DNA of 64,000 nt from Phoronis australis (GCA_002633005.1 NMRA01000026.1:59497-123496), one strand, 5' to 3'; shown: positions 11,509 through 24,072, counted from the stretch's first letter. Numbers and translations: made by a program. The notes: generated by a model from the sequence alone, not told the origin.

Positions 11509-14500
11509 ATGGCCCTTCCCACTGTTTTGATCTGCGACGGAGAGTTTTGCAAAGATGACCAAGACACAGACGACGTGGACGGTTCTCAACTTACCTTACA
11601 TGTCACAAAGCAAGCTGAGATCCCCGCCAGATATGCGCTTAACAAATTGTTTTCGCCGGCAGAGGGCACAATGCAAAGTGTTCAACACCAAAAACAACCC
11701 TGTCAAAATTTCAGATTCGTAAGATTTTTTAACACTAGTTTTATGTTTTGTATTTCTGTTTTGATCACCACAGAGTATGTCGGTTAAGCTTAAGTATGGG
11801 TTAACTTACAGTTCGTAGTTCACGCACATTGGGCCTATCTTAAAAAGGAAGATGAATGTGAAATTTTATGTCCAGTACAGGCAGTAGTCAGTGTGACTGC
11901 AGTCTTGCAGACATAGCGACTTTTAAGCTTAACTCAACTTGTCAACTGTCATATTCAGAACACGTGAGCTTATTTCAATGTTTTATAACATACCTCTTGT
12001 ATACACCGCAAATAAAGAAGAGGGTATTGCGTACACCATTACACAGAAACAATTGATGTGGTGAAGTGGACGAAAAGGTCTGCCTCAGAGAAACAAATGT
12101 CCGAGAAAATGAGACAAAAGTCCACTAGAATTAGGCGCGAATGCAGAATTCATAGTTATGAACGTAGTACCCCGTTTTCTTGTTTTTTTTTAGTCCCCGC
12201 TTTTTTTCACTAAAAGGTCCGCATACTGAAGAATTCGAGCCCCCCTATATTTTAGGCTAGGTGCGCGCATGAGCATAGAATTGCAATATGCTTATATCAG
12301 ATTGTCCACTATTTTTTAGTTTCTGTTTTTCTTGTAGATTCATCCCTCTTGGGGAACCCATCTCTCCAACATTGACACCTATGGAGGTGGTATTCTAGCT
12401 TTAGTTACCATGGCAACAGGCCATGAAGTCAAGGCACTTGAAGCCAAGAAGTTGGTGGAATATTTTAGAAGTCTGTGTGTCTGCGCGCCTATGAGGTGAG
12501 GTTACCATGGTGTTTACTCACACCCGCTTGTGGTTTTATTGATTATATAAATCTGTAATTTGATTGTAAGTCACTTTATTGCAATATTGTCAATAGGTAT
12601 CTTGTCAATAGGTATCTTGTCAATAGGTAACTATCAGAAGTGTCATATACAGCTTTTCTTGTTGTTCCCACAAAATAGTTAGTGTGTGATAGAATTTAAC
12701 TTTCAACAGTTTAAAGGTATCTTGGTTTGTTTACCAATTGTATCCTGCAATATAAGCTTATTTGGTTAGGTGAATATATGGCTCAGAAGCTTTGCACACT
12801 TTGGTGGAATTATTGACTGCTGAGCCATCGGCCAATTCATCTCATAGTTATTGTGTTGTCTCTTGAAACTAATTCAACCTTAGCCAAATTTCGTCTTGTT
12901 ATTTTACACAAAAATGATGTCCAAAATTGTCCTTTTTGTATTTATCCTGTTTTACATTATATTTCTTTAGTATACTTGATAAATACAAGTGATGACATTA
13001 CTGCCCAGAAACTGAACGAACATTATATCTGGGCATCGTCTTGTCATATGTTGATTAGTGTAAATAACGGAAACTTTGAAAACTTTATTTTAATGATGTT
13101 GACATAGTAAACAAACAAGCTTGAATAATCAACTACAACGTTTTTAATCTATATTTTTGTTGAGAAAGTTAATGAAATAAAATTGACATTTTGTTGATGG
13201 ACGAGAATGGAATCTGAACTGATTTTAGGTTTGATGGAAATCACGTACTGCTTCATTTTGAGAGTGAATCACAGTACAATGAGTTCGGCGAAGCTTTCCT
13301 GAACAAGAGGCTCGACAACGTTGCTGGTTTCCAAGTTATTGAGATTGAACGTAAGTGAGAATAGCATCAACTGGAAGCCATAGTCCTTCTCTACGAAACT
13401 TTACTCATGATTATATACATAATTTGACCAATGACACGCTTCGTACAATTTTCACACCACATGTTTAGTCAGTTTGACCAATCACACGCTTTTTACAGTT
13501 TGCACACTACATGTTTAGTCAACTTGACCAATGACACGTTTCATACAATTTTCACACCACATGTTTAGTCAATATAAAAATCTAGTGCCAATTATATTGT
13601 TTTGGTCACGGCCTTGTTCTCTGTCAACATTGTTTTCTACTGAGACATATTCGAATTTATTTTAATTCAAATGTGACCTCCAAATAACCTTTTAGGGAGA
13701 ACAGTCACTAATTTAAATAGAATCTGAGGTTTCCCTGCCTGGATCAGAAGGTTACACCTTCATTCCTAAGTTCTGCAATAAGCGTTTCTTCTGCCAAGGA
13801 ATCCAGACCTCTTCAAAGCTGTTTGACCTCGATATGTTCTTTACTCAGATGAGAAAGTAATTTCTGGTCCTAAATCGAAGGAAGTAGCAGTTAGTCGTTG
13901 CTCGAGACGAGGCTCCTCACAGCGTGTGTCAACTCTGACAAGCCAACTTGTCATGCCTCATCTCGAGCAATAGTAGACTGTTACTTCATCCGTTACCCAG
14001 AAATCACCTGTAGGTTGTGTTGGGAACAAGTTGAGGCCAGTTTTATAATGTTGAGTAGACAAAGTGAAGAGGTAGTCATGCAGACGGGTGTGGGTATATG
14101 ACACCTGTGAATTTTGCCTTCTCTGGTGCTCACCCACATTTTGGTGGGTGTGAATTCGGGCTATAGTGTGGCTTGCAGAGGAGCCGGATGTCGAGAACCA
14201 ATGTGATGTTGTTAAGTAGAGAAAACTAGTTCTCAAAATGCGAGAATCTATTAAGAGACTATTTGTTTATATTAGGCTGACGATGAATGCTCATAACGCC
14301 TATATCTGTTTAATTATCATTGACTGAAATCTTCTTTTCCTTATTTATAATTGCTCAGTGATGAGAANGTTTACTCACACCCGCTTGTGGTTTTATTGAT
14401 TATATAAATCTGTAATTTGATTGTAAGTCACTTTATTGCAATATTGTCAATAGGTATCTTGTCAATAGGTATCTTGTCAATAGGTAACTATCAGAAGTGT

Positions 14501-17441
14501 CATATACAGCTTTTCTTGTTGTTCCCACAAAATAGTTAGTGTGTGATAGAATTTAACTTTCAACAGTTTAAAGGTATCTTGGTTTGTTTACCAATTGTAT
14601 CCTGCAATATAAGCTTATTTGGTTAGGTGAATATATGGCTCAGAAGCTTTGCACACTTTGGTGGAATTATTGACTGCTGAGCCATCGGCCAATTCATCTC
14701 ATAGTTATTGTGTTGTCTCTTGAAACTAATTCAACCTTAGCCAAATTTCGTCTTGTTATTTTACACAAAAATGATGTCCAAAATTGTCCTTTTTGTATTT
14801 ATCCTGTTTTACATTATATTTCTTTAGTATACTTGATAAATACAAGTGATGACATTACTGCCCAGAAACTGAACGAACATTATATCTGGGCATCGTCTTG
14901 TCATATGTTGATTAGTGTAAATAACGGAAACTTTGAAAACTTTATTTTAATGATGTTGACATAGTAAACAAACAAGCTTGAATAATCAACTACAACGTTT
15001 TTAATCTATATTTTTTGTTGAGAATGCTAATGAAATAAAATTGACATTTTGTTGATGGACGAGAATGGAATCTGAACTGATTTTAGGTTTGATGGAAATC
15101 ACGTACTGCTTCATTTTGAGAGTGAATCACAGTACAATGAGTTCGGCGAAGCTTTCCTGAACAAGAGGCTCGACAACGTTGCTGGTTTCCAAGTTATTGA
15201 GATTGAACGTAAGTGAGAATAGCATCAACTGGAAGCCATAGTCCTTCTCTACGAAACTTTACTCATGATTATATACATAATTTGACCAATGACACGCTTT
15301 GTACAATTTTCACACCACATGTTTAGTCAGTTTGACCAATCACACGCTTTTTACAGTTTGCACACTACATGTTTAGTCAACTTGACCAATGACACGCTTC
15401 ATACTGTTTTCACACCACATGTTTAGTCAATTTGACCAATGACACGCTTCATACAATTTTCACACCACATGTTAAGTCAATATAAAAATCTTGTGCCAAT
15501 TATATTGTTTTGGTCACGGCCTTGTTCTCTGTCAACATTGTTTTCTACTGAGACATATTCGAATTTATTTTAATTCAAATCTGACCTCCAAATAACCTTT
15601 TAGTGAGAACAGTCGCTAATTTAAATAGAATCTGAGGTTTTCCTGCCTGGATCAGGTCTTGACACCTTCATTCCTAAGTTCTGCAATAAGCGTTTCTTCT
15701 GCCAAGGAATCCAGACCTCTTCAAAGCTGTTTGACTTCGATATGTTCTTTACTCAGATGAGAAAGTAATTTCTGGTCCTAGATCGAAGGAAGTAGCAGTT
15801 AGTCGTTGCTCGAGACGGTTCTCCGCACAGCGTGTGTCAACTCTGACAAGCCAACTTGTCATGCCTCATCTCGAGCAATAGTAGACTGTTAGTTCATCCG
15901 TTACCCAGAAATCACCTGTAGGTTGAGTTAGGAACAAGTTGAGGCCAGTTTTATAATGTTGAGTAGACAAAGTGAAGAGCTAGTCATGCAGACGGGTGTG
16001 GGTATATGACACCTATGAATTTTGCCTTCTCTGGTGCTCACCCACATTTTGGTGGGTGTGAATTCAGGCTATAGTGTGGCTTACAGAGGTGCCGGATGTC
16101 GAGAACCAATGTGATGTTGTTAAGTAGAGAAAACTAGTTCTTAAAATGCGAGAATCTATTAAGAGACTTTTTGTTTACTTAGGCTGACGATGAATGCTCA
16201 TAACGCCTATATCTGTTTAATTATCATTGACTGAAATCTTCTTTTCATTATTTATAATTGCTCAGTAATGAGAAACACATATACTGTAACAGCTGATGAT
16301 AACCCTTGCATCAAAAAATACACCAACCATTCTTATCAACCATCTATATCATGGATGTAAATAGACCAATGTATTTTGGAAATGATTTTTCTATATCACC
16401 ATTTCAAAGCTGTTTTAGGAAATTATAGTCCAGCATATATTTTGTCACTTTTTGAATGTTTGTCTTGGACTTGTCTGCAGAAAACTGATAAAAAAATTAT
16501 CAGCTGAAACGACAGTCATCAAATCAAATCATACTAAACTTCTGCTAGTGATCTGTGACAAAATACTATTATGCTCTAAAATTGTTATGAAAACATCCCT
16601 TTCAAATATGAAATTGAGCAGTAACAAAATATCGTGGATTGTCATGTCATTAAAAACAAAGCCAAGCTCTAAAGCAAAGTGTTGCATATCGAGTGAATAA
16701 TGACCTTTGACCTTTTCAGCTGCCACTCTCACAGGTCTTCCCATTTGCATGATGGAGGTCAATACATCACAAGTCGACTCACTAACCCTTGACGTCACAA
16801 AGGTCATCCGTCCTTTCTCTTCTGTTTTCAAGTTTATTGCCATTCGTGACGAGGGTCCTATCTCATCGTTCGCTGCATCCGAAGAGAACATGTCACGTGA
16901 CAGTGATGTACCGAATATGTGCCTAACATTGTTATTTGCTGGCGATAGTCAGCGCAATGCTCGCCGTTGTTTGGATTACTTGCGACACCCGCCGTGGAGG
17001 CCATACAGTTTTCCAGAGGCCATCTCTGATGTTCTAGATGATAGCGTGACATACGCCATTCACAAGGATATCAAAATGCCGATGATCGGAGTGCGGACGG
17101 GCTGTGCCCAACCTGGAGTGCAGCTCACAGTTTTCGTCAAGGATCCAGCAAAGTTCTCAGAAATGGAATCGTTCTACGAAGGATTGTTCAAAAGGAAGCC
17201 CTATGACCGCAGTGTTGATACCACTAAGATTCATTATTGTATCTTCGCGTGTTCTAGTCATTCAGAGCTCATGTTGGCTTTGTATCCAAATGTCGATACA
17301 ACATCAACTCGTATCTGCTCATTGTATGTGCAAGTGCTGGATGTCAATTGTATTCCAGATACGATAAAGATATCCAATGATCTCGCCTATACAAAAGATC
17401 CTGAGGGCAATAGGGTGATAGTGTTTTCAGTTGTGCATTAA
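11509..17441 (+). CDS. FAM124-family protein (glyoxalase-like fold), four exons
   Basis: Exons: 11509-11718 (phase 0 exit), 12338-12495, 13229-13350 and 16720-17441 (stop TAA). The phases agree throughout (0, 2, 1), giving 1212 bases, 403 residues plus stop, comparable to vertebrate FAM124B (about 455). The last exon carries the family signature: CLTLLF, then the helix ending RHPPWRPY, then LTVFVKDPAKFSEMESFYE and YCIFACSSHSE, closing with DPEGNRVIVF. Exon 2 supplies the N-terminal strand-helix unit (ILALVTMATG...). No catalytic activity is established for the family, so no function is claimed. Exons 2-4 are secure. Exon 1 is weaker: its donor (TTC|GTAAGA) fits the phase, but an antisense donor lies inside it. 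Exon 3 is present twice because of the duplication at 12512-16274. Poly(A)-signal candidates lie at 17593 and near 17665. Confidence 0.8.
12062..12275 (-). mobile_element. Dispersed short element, TGCGCGCACCCAG family (copy a)
   Basis: Shares with 42436-42760, 51165-51420, 54140-54400 and 63190-63235 the blocks 'gcctaaaatatagggggggctcgaatt', 'aaaaagtccga(g)(a)aaacgagacaaaagtccac' and 'ggcgcgaatgcagaattc'. This copy is reversed relative to those at 51 and 54 kb. It is non-coding and lies in intron 1 of the FAM124 gene. Confidence 0.6.
13418..13570. repeat. 50 bp minisatellite, three units
   Basis: Unit 'atttgaccaatgacacgcttcgtacaattttcacaccacatgtttagtca' in tandem. The second block carries four units at about 15279-15481, which accounts for most of the length difference between the two blocks. 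Confidence 0.9.
14368..14368. other. Single-N assembly join
   Basis: A lone N exactly at the boundary between the two copies of the 1.9 kb block. Confidence 0.95.
15087..15208 (+). CDS. Second copy of FAM124 exon 3
   Basis: Identical in length (122 bp) to the exon at 13229-13350, with the same TTTTAG acceptor and GTAAGTG donor. The exon enters in phase 2 and leaves in phase 1, so using both copies in one transcript would break the frame. Only one can be used per mRNA. It is most simply the other allele or a redundant duplicate. Confidence 0.7.
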
Positions 17442-18756
17442 ATAGTTCGGATTTTTATGTCCAAGAAAACCAATCTGTGTCTGGTCTCGGTAAATATGTA
17501 TCCTGTGCAACTCCGCACACACAAACATACCTGCCTGGATTGAATTGATCTTTTTCCAGGTTGTATATGATCTTTAAGATTGAAACTAAAATAATAAAGA
17601 TCAAAAATGTAAACGAGGTCACTATCCCTTAAGTGGAAACGTGAGAAAATTATTTTGAAACAATAAACAAATAAAATTTTCAATAAATAACGCAACTGAA
17701 CTGATCGTGAAATGTCAGATTGTCTACTGAACGACCAAATTGTCTTAAAGCTTTGTACATTTATGAGGATAGGTCATTCCTTGTTCATTGTTCATTCTTA
17801 TTGAACACACTTTTGTTCATACCACTGTGCTGCAACACGGGCTGTTGTAAATTGGAATGAACCGTTTTGTGAATGGCCGCTTGATATTATGAAATAAGTG
17901 TTACACAAGAGAGAATCGTGGTTTGTGCGAAAGTTTGCCAAATGCAGGTTCACACGAGTTCAGAATGGTGTGGACAGCCCTTAGGAGTAATTTGAGATAG
18001 CTAGAATTGATTTTGAAATTGCAATTAAAAGCTGTGGTTAAGCATTCACCGTGTCGTGTGGTTTCCCATAATGCAATGGTGATTATATATATTCTTGTGG
18101 CCCATTTAGATTTTTAGATGATATATATGTATACTTATGAATGTCCAACAAGTAACTTATTTGTCAGTGGACAATCAAAAGTCAACAGTAATGTAACATT
18201 AATATTTTGTAATAATATATTTGTTGTTCGGGTTTTGATGGCATTTCAATAACATAGAAAAATCAATTTGCAGTAAATCTTCATGTCAAACACTGATTGT
18301 AGGGCTTGCTATTCGAAGAAGTTTCGAGAACCTCGGCCTCGCCATGGCGTCTAGTGTTGTCCCAGTTGTATCAAAGTTGTATTTTCACTGCAAATTTACG
18401 ATCTACAAGTCTTGTTCTGTGATTACAGCCTTTAGAAGTCTTAGTTTGGCTTTGCTTTCCTTGAAACGTTGGTGCTTGCCAGTTATAGTCGTGAACTCAT
18501 GACTCATAATTCAGCAGTCTACAGGTTGTGTAGGACTTTATCAACAAGTCAGTGTTTTGATATCCACATAAAGTAGATTACAACTTAACAAAAGTATATT
18601 TTTGAAAGTAGGATCTGATTTTTTACTCTCTACTAATCTGCTTTTCATAGGATGACGTGACTGGTCTTCATTAAAATTCAACGAGTGTACATGGGTAGCA
18701 AAACAACTATCAATAAAATGTTGAAATTTTATTTAAAAATATATTCCAATACTAAA

Positions 18757-18852
18757 TCACAAAAACTGTCTTCTAAACAACCGTTTTGTTTATAAGTACA
18801 ATTTAAAAAATGTTTGTAAAAACAAAATGATTGTTTAGAAAACAGTTTTTTG
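18757..18852. repeat. Long imperfect hairpin, about 37 bp arms
   Basis: 'caaaaactgtcttctaaacaaccgttttgtttataag' pairs with the reverse complement of the segment ending 'gattgtttagaaaacagttttttg', with about five mismatches and a loop of about 20 bases. It is non-coding and could be a small inverted-repeat element; a hairpin transcript is also possible. Confidence 0.7.
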
Positions 18853-20179
18853 TTTCCATGAAAATCATCAACTTTTATAAGGTAACCCCTTGGTGGAAAT
18901 GTGGAACACTTTAAGAACAATTCATAATAGCACATGGGAGAACTGTAAAGCAGTGTCTATTTGTATCTAACTGAAGAGTCATTTTGAAGACACGCTGTTC
19001 CGAACATAGCCAAACTTGACATTCTGCCGAGGTCCTACGTAACTTTAAATGGTGATTAAAAGCACGAGATTGTATTGGTGTTTTTAGGTTTAATCTATTA
19101 CCTTTATGTTCTTTTGAAAGATTCAGTCAATGTGTGAATATTTGAAATTGTGTTGGTTAGGGGAAGTCCTGTGTAGTTGATGTTGACGTCAGATTTGCCG
19201 ATACTTCTCGTGTTTTATCTAGTGTGTATGTTCAAGAAACGGTGATTTTTTCGTAATTCATATTTCGTGTTTTAATGTTGTTTGCTTAATTTATTTGCGT
19301 ACTTGGTAATTAACATAATACCCGATTGTCATATCATATCTTCTGAAGTTTTCCGTGAGTTTATCAAAGATGGTGGTAGGAATTCATTACAAATCATATC
19401 CTTGCACATGTGCTAATAACTTTATTTATGTGTTCTAGTCTGAAAAGTTTACCCCGAGGTCCAATATAACTGAATGAAGCTACTCTTCACCTGGAAGAAT
19501 AAATAGGTGTTTAGTCTTCCTGGAATTTGAAGAGGTATAAAAGCACAATAGGTTGGGTTGTGTACACTCTACTCATTTTCAAATCTGGGCCCCCAACATT
19601 GTCACCTGGTGTCAATTGTTAAAAACAGAGATCTTGCCTCTTTTCAGCAGGCATCAGGTGACTTTTTTCAAAATCTTGACCAATAAAATATGCGGGATCC
19701 ATTTTTGAAAACAACAGTTGTGCTATTTTTTCAAATTCCGTTTTGTCACTCTGTCTTATTTGCAGACTGACATTTCAGTGCTTAGCATTTCAGTTGGTGA
19801 AGTAGGGTAAAGGAAATTTTGTTTGTGCTGAAAACTCTTACCAAAGCAATTCTTAAGTCACACTGTCGTATAGTTCCGAGTGCTAGTCAAACTCTTCTTC
19901 ATCCTTCTTCATCCTCTCCTGCCACAAAATCGGGTTTCGAATCATGTCAACATGTTGTTTTCTAATTGTAAATAAATCGTAAATTATTCATGTCTTTGTC
20001 GGCTTGTGTGACTTCCCAAAAACACGATGACTATTTTAAAAGTGGAGGAAGACAAAGGTGAGGGGTAATCTAGACTCTAGAGGATATTTCTTAGAAATCT
20101 TTTGAATTAATCCTCTTGAAATCGGACTTGGCTAAATTTAAGACACGTGAAAGACTCCAATGAGTAATGGGGAGTTTGA

Positions 20180-20750
20180 AAATCGATCTTGATAGGGGCA
20201 TGACAGCGTTTTCCCATTCAGTGACTTTACCAGACGTAGGGGGTTCTGAGCATGTGATAACATCTAGCTTCTATGTTAACTGCGGCCAAGCACACTCTTT
20301 TGTCTGTTATGAAAAATTAACAACCAAGCCAGTTATCTACCAGGCTTATTACAGACCACGTGTGAACACTGTCAAACTCATTGAATTAGTCAGTGTATTC
20401 GGAAAGAATAGATTGTCGTAACTTCTGTTGCAGTTGGGTGATTTTGGCGATTCAAAAACTAAACATGATCACCATTTAACGAAGATTTCAGAAATGTTAT
20501 TGGTTTATGTTCAAATGTGTTATACCTTAACTTTTAGTTTTAACAGCATAGCCCAGTCAGGCTAGATAGGATCTCATTGGAGATTAGCGCAATTATCGAA
20601 CAAAAGAGAGCTGGTCCTCCAACCATAAATGCCAGAATGGAGTTAATCAGTCGTGTAAGATATTGGCTACAGGGGTAACTTCCCAACTTGTTGTTGAGCT
20701 ATAGAATCGAACAAGTTGGGAGCAACGGGAAAACGCCGTAATGGTTCACT
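20180..20750 (+). repeat. Dispersed repeat, copy 1 (reverse copy at 42830-43390)
   Basis: The run from 'gcgttttcccattcagtgactttaccagacgta' through 'aacttctgttgcagttgggtgattttggcgattcaaaaacta' to 'cccaacttgttgttgagctata' recurs in reverse orientation at 42830-43390 with moderate divergence and indels. Both copies contain a short open frame (SVTLPDV...VITSS) that is frame-interrupted between copies, so coding is not supported. Confidence 0.75.
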
Positions 20751-21391
20751 CACGATTTAGATCAAACCCAAGAATTGGCAATCAAATGCATAAAATAGAA
20801 CAATCAGTGTTTTCACAAGCCCGCAGCTACACAGTAGATTTAGGGAACTTAGTGGAGTCCCTGGGACTGTTTCATGCAACCAGCACACATTACAGCAACT
20901 CCCAATAACTGATAAACGTGTAAGACTAAAGCCAGTACGCCAATACTTAGAATGCTTTATACTAGATACATGTGACTTGAGTGCAGATCTGATTGAGTAA
21001 ATCCAAAAACGGTCCGTAAAATGAATATAGTAAATAGCAGGGACATCTTTGATAGGTTTCTCAGCACCAGTTGATATCGGTCAAAGCACAAGACACGAAG
21101 ACAATGTTACGTGTTACAATTGTTACAGACTACACCAGAACCAGCTGAACATGTTTCAGTGCTTTAATTGAGCCAAACTTGGCAAAGTGAAGGGCGATAA
21201 ATTTTGACACTAATTGAAGTTTTCAAAGCGGCCAAGGCTATGAGAAAAATGGAACATTCCCGCATACACTTCTAGGAAAGGCTCTAACTGTTGATTTAAA
21301 ATTACACAGCTCTGTGAACTTTAAAACAGAAACTAGCAGATTTGATGCTACTTGCTCCCTCTGTTGGTCAAGGTCTCTTTATCACCAATAT

Positions 21392-21815
21392 CATGTCAAG
21401 TCAAGTCAATTTATTTACAGTCGGTTTAAGTAAAACAAGAGAAAATTTTAGCCACAGGATAGTATATCACAAATATGAATACAGAAGTTATAAAAAATAA
21501 TATGAAATTAAAACAAGTATTCAAATGCTATATACAAGATTAACAAGATTATTAAATAATTAGCACCATATGAAAGATTATTTTCGAATCAAGAAATCAC
21601 AGGCTCTGCACTTGCAGGGAGACTCAGTCCATGTGTTTGCATATAGCACATAATTAATTCTTTAAATATAGGCTCGATCTCGCCTCTGATATAGTTCCAC
21701 AAATTAGAGCCACAGGCTGACAAAGACCGCAGACCATAACAAGTGGTTCTGCACTGGGGAACAATGTTTGTCCTGTTCGATGATCTCAAATTATATGGGG
21801 TCCTCCGCATTGTGA
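21392..21815 (-). pseudogene. LINE 3' end (CR1/L2-like), C-terminal reverse-transcriptase fragment
   Basis: The minus strand encodes YNLRSSNRT...VPQCRTTCYGLRS...GSNLWNYI, the typical C-terminal tail of CR1/L2-type LINE polyproteins (YxLRSS ... GxxLWN). It is followed by AT-rich 3' sequence ending in the short tandem TTGACTTGACTTGACATGA (21392-21410 reversed), the kind of microsatellite-like tail these elements have. Only about 420 bp remain, so this is a dead 5'-truncated copy. Confidence 0.65.
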
Positions 21816-21934
21816 GAAGATCCCACAGAAATTAGGCTGACCAGTGGTTCAAAATTTTGAAAGCTTCTTTTAGAAAAATTCTTTGTCCGATATACCAGGC
21901 TCTAGGGTAGGCAGATTATCTCTCTGTAACAGTC

Positions 21935-22436
21935 AGGGCTTGCAATGACCAATGACAACAAACGCAGAAACTTTCAACGGCCCAAATCATGCCCAATAAC
22001 TGGCCTTGAATGGTCGATGTGAACCTTTCCCCGACAAAAATCGGGAGGACTAAAAATAAGAAAAAAAACTTTACCACCATCAGTAGCATGCGTCTGCGTC
22101 CTTTTAGCTCGCCCGTCCACCCCCAACCCACACATTTTTGGCTGCAGAGCGGTAGTATTTGTCGCCGCGCTTAACAATAACACGAGACGCCATTGAAAAT
22201 CCCACCACGCTGTCCCAGATGCCCCGGCAATGTTGACAATTTACGTTCCTCCGAAACATAAAGAGCAACTTCCGCTTTTCGAGGTGAATGTCGTCTGCAA
22301 CGCCGCCGTAAGAAAGGAATTTGCTGCGGAAATTTTATATCAAATCCGATTTTTTACGGGGAAATATTATAAAAAAAGCGGAAAGCAAATTTGAAAAAAG
22401 CGGAAATCCGCGTTTCCGCGGAAAATTCCAAGCCCT
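21935..22436. mobile_element. Inverted-terminal element, AGGGCTTGG family, copy 2 (longest)
   Basis: Begins AGGGCTTGCAAT and ends ATTCCAAGCCCT, which are inverted termini with one mismatch. The interior has an unusual 'gcggaaatccgcgtttccgcggaa' palindrome near the right end. There is no coding capacity. It is related to the elements at 5492 and 27593. Confidence 0.65.
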
Positions 22437-23516
22437 GAACAGTGTCTCATTCATATAAGGTAGAAAAATCATCAAATACAAATTGCAGGGCCCTACATTT
22501 AACTCGTTCAATTTTGTGTCTATTGACTTGGCCACAAAAATGCCAGATTAAAGCACAGTAGAGACACTAAGATAAAACAAAATATTGAAAAGTCATCAGT
22601 TCACATGCACGGACAGTCGCACGTTCACATGGCACAACTACATGTATACCATTCTTAGTTAATAATAGCATCATGGATAATATCTCTACACATATCCAAG
22701 ATACTCAGGAGAAAACACTAGTGGCAACCATAGCTTGCTCCTGTCCAGATTTCTCAAAGCTGCGATGATATACCTCTGGCGACAAGTGAAGGCACCTGGT
22801 CAGGCGCAAAGCCCCAGGAATCTTGGGTTGTCATGATCAAACATGGTGGAGCTGGTCAGACGAAGAACATGTCATGCGTCACCTGGTTTTGAGAAATGCA
22901 CAGATTAACGAAAGCATACAACGGAGTATGTTTGCAAGAAGATATGTGAGTAAATGGAAATTTTCTAATTTGACATTGATTTGAGCCAGCGATAATCAAT
23001 TCAAGTGATGATGGAGGTAGAATTACATAATTATGTGGCTGCATGCTGCAAGCACCTCTGTGTATGAGGGTGGATAAAAATGCATAGCAAAGTCACTGCT
23101 TTCCGGTTATAGTGACAATCTGGCTGAAGTTAGTGACACCGAAACCAGGCGTGCGTTCAGTTAACGCTAGGACCTACGATAGGACCTAGTCAAAGTCACG
23201 TGCTCTCATTAAAAATGCACGGCAATGTCTCACGTAATCCCGCGAAGTCTTGCTTTTTAGGAAGGTCCCAGCGTTACTGAACAGGAGGCAGGATTGAGTT
23301 CTGTAGATGAAACAATGTTGCTAAATAGGCTTCAGTGTGATCGTGTGCTAGTTGCTCACAAATAAATATGGAATCTCACAATTAAGCCTTACGTGATCTT
23401 GTATTTCCCCTTGTCTGCAGGAAGCACGCCTGCACAAGGGCGAGTAGACAGCTGGCTGAGAACAACAAAAGTTCCACAAAATTTGTGGATTCGTCAGAAG
23501 TTGAAATTCACATTAC
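22437..23516. other. No gene recognised
   Basis: About 1.1 kb left of the DED-like exon. If the LRR-ROC-COR gene continues leftwards, its last exons should be here or further left, but I could not pick out a convincing one. Confidence 0.4.
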
Positions 23517-23692
23517 CCAGAAGTCTTCCTATTTCATTCGCCAATTTCTCCACCTTCACCTTCAGCAAATTCAATCTGCGTAGCCCCAGTAGCCTGATTA
23601 ATTCACTGTAATTGCCCACTTTGATGACTGCTTGTTTCTCGAGCTGATCGAGGAGTTGGCGAGTTTTTGTAATTTCTTCCAGTCGTGCGCGT
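23517..23692 (-). CDS. Exon encoding the second half of a death-effector-like domain
   Basis: Minus-strand exon of 176 bp between a strong acceptor (TATTTTTTTACAG at 23693-23705) and a donor (CTGG|GTAATG). In the frame entered at phase 2 it reads ARLEEITKTRQLLDQLEKQA, then VIKVGNYSELIRLLG and a Lys/Leu-rich helix. The order of LLDxLEKxGxI, a short link, ELIRLL and a closing helix resembles helices 4-6 of death-effector domains. It leaves in phase 1. It lies in the orientation and position expected of a 3' exon of the LRR-ROC-COR gene, but its entry phase (2) does not match the exit phase (1) of the candidate exon at 25078-25141. At least one exon must therefore lie between them, perhaps in the gap at 24073-24268. 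It could also belong to a separate gene. Confidence 0.55.
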
Positions 23693-24072
23693 CTGTAAAA
23701 AAATACACCTTAGAAAAAGAACATTGACTTCCCAAAACCAGTCACTGGTCGGACATAAGCAGCAAGACATACTGGTCACAAAACAAATGAGACCGAGGCT
23801 ACAAACATCAATTTAAAATTGGAAACATTTTTTCAATGACACTTACGATAAACCTCCTCAACATTTTTCAGACTGAACGCAACACATGTGCCAATGTGAC
23901 TGTCACAAGAAATAAAATACTTGATAGGCATAAGCAGGGTCTTCTTTAGTCTAGTAAGTGCGTTTTTCATTGGTCAGTCATGCACAAATTAATTTCAATT
24001 GACCAATCACAAAATGAAAACCTGTATGCAAATTACATTATAATATTGCACTCCACATACACCCTCAAACTA

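Larger units (their letters stand above)
12512..16274. repeat. Tandem 1.9 kb duplication around a single N, including FAM124 exon 3
   Basis: Block 12512-14367 and block 14369-16274 are near-identical and in the same order. They differ by scattered substitutions, a few small indels and one extra 50 bp minisatellite unit. The only base between them is N (14368). The exon copies 13229-13350 and 15087-15208 are both 122 bp with intact splice borders. The single N suggests two haplotypes placed end to end, but a real tandem duplication is not excluded. Confidence 0.95.
17442..21390. other. Intergenic, no gene recognised
   Basis: About 4 kb downstream of the FAM124 gene. It holds poly(A)-signal-like AATAAA words up to about 17690, a hairpin at 18757-18852, and a dispersed repeat at 20180-20750. 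The remaining open frames are short, lack domain resemblance and lack splice context. Confidence 0.55.

Noticed and set aside
11386-11589. Minus-strand frame that looks like a signal peptide (RTVHVVCVLVIFAKLSVADQ)
   Set aside because: It starts at TTG, has an in-frame TAA just upstream and no ATG, and overlaps the FAM124 exon 1. Hydrophobicity here is probably an antisense effect.
12853-14964. Two identical 84-residue frames
   Set aside because: They are copies of an intron segment in the duplicated block. They start at a non-ATG codon and lack domain or splice support.
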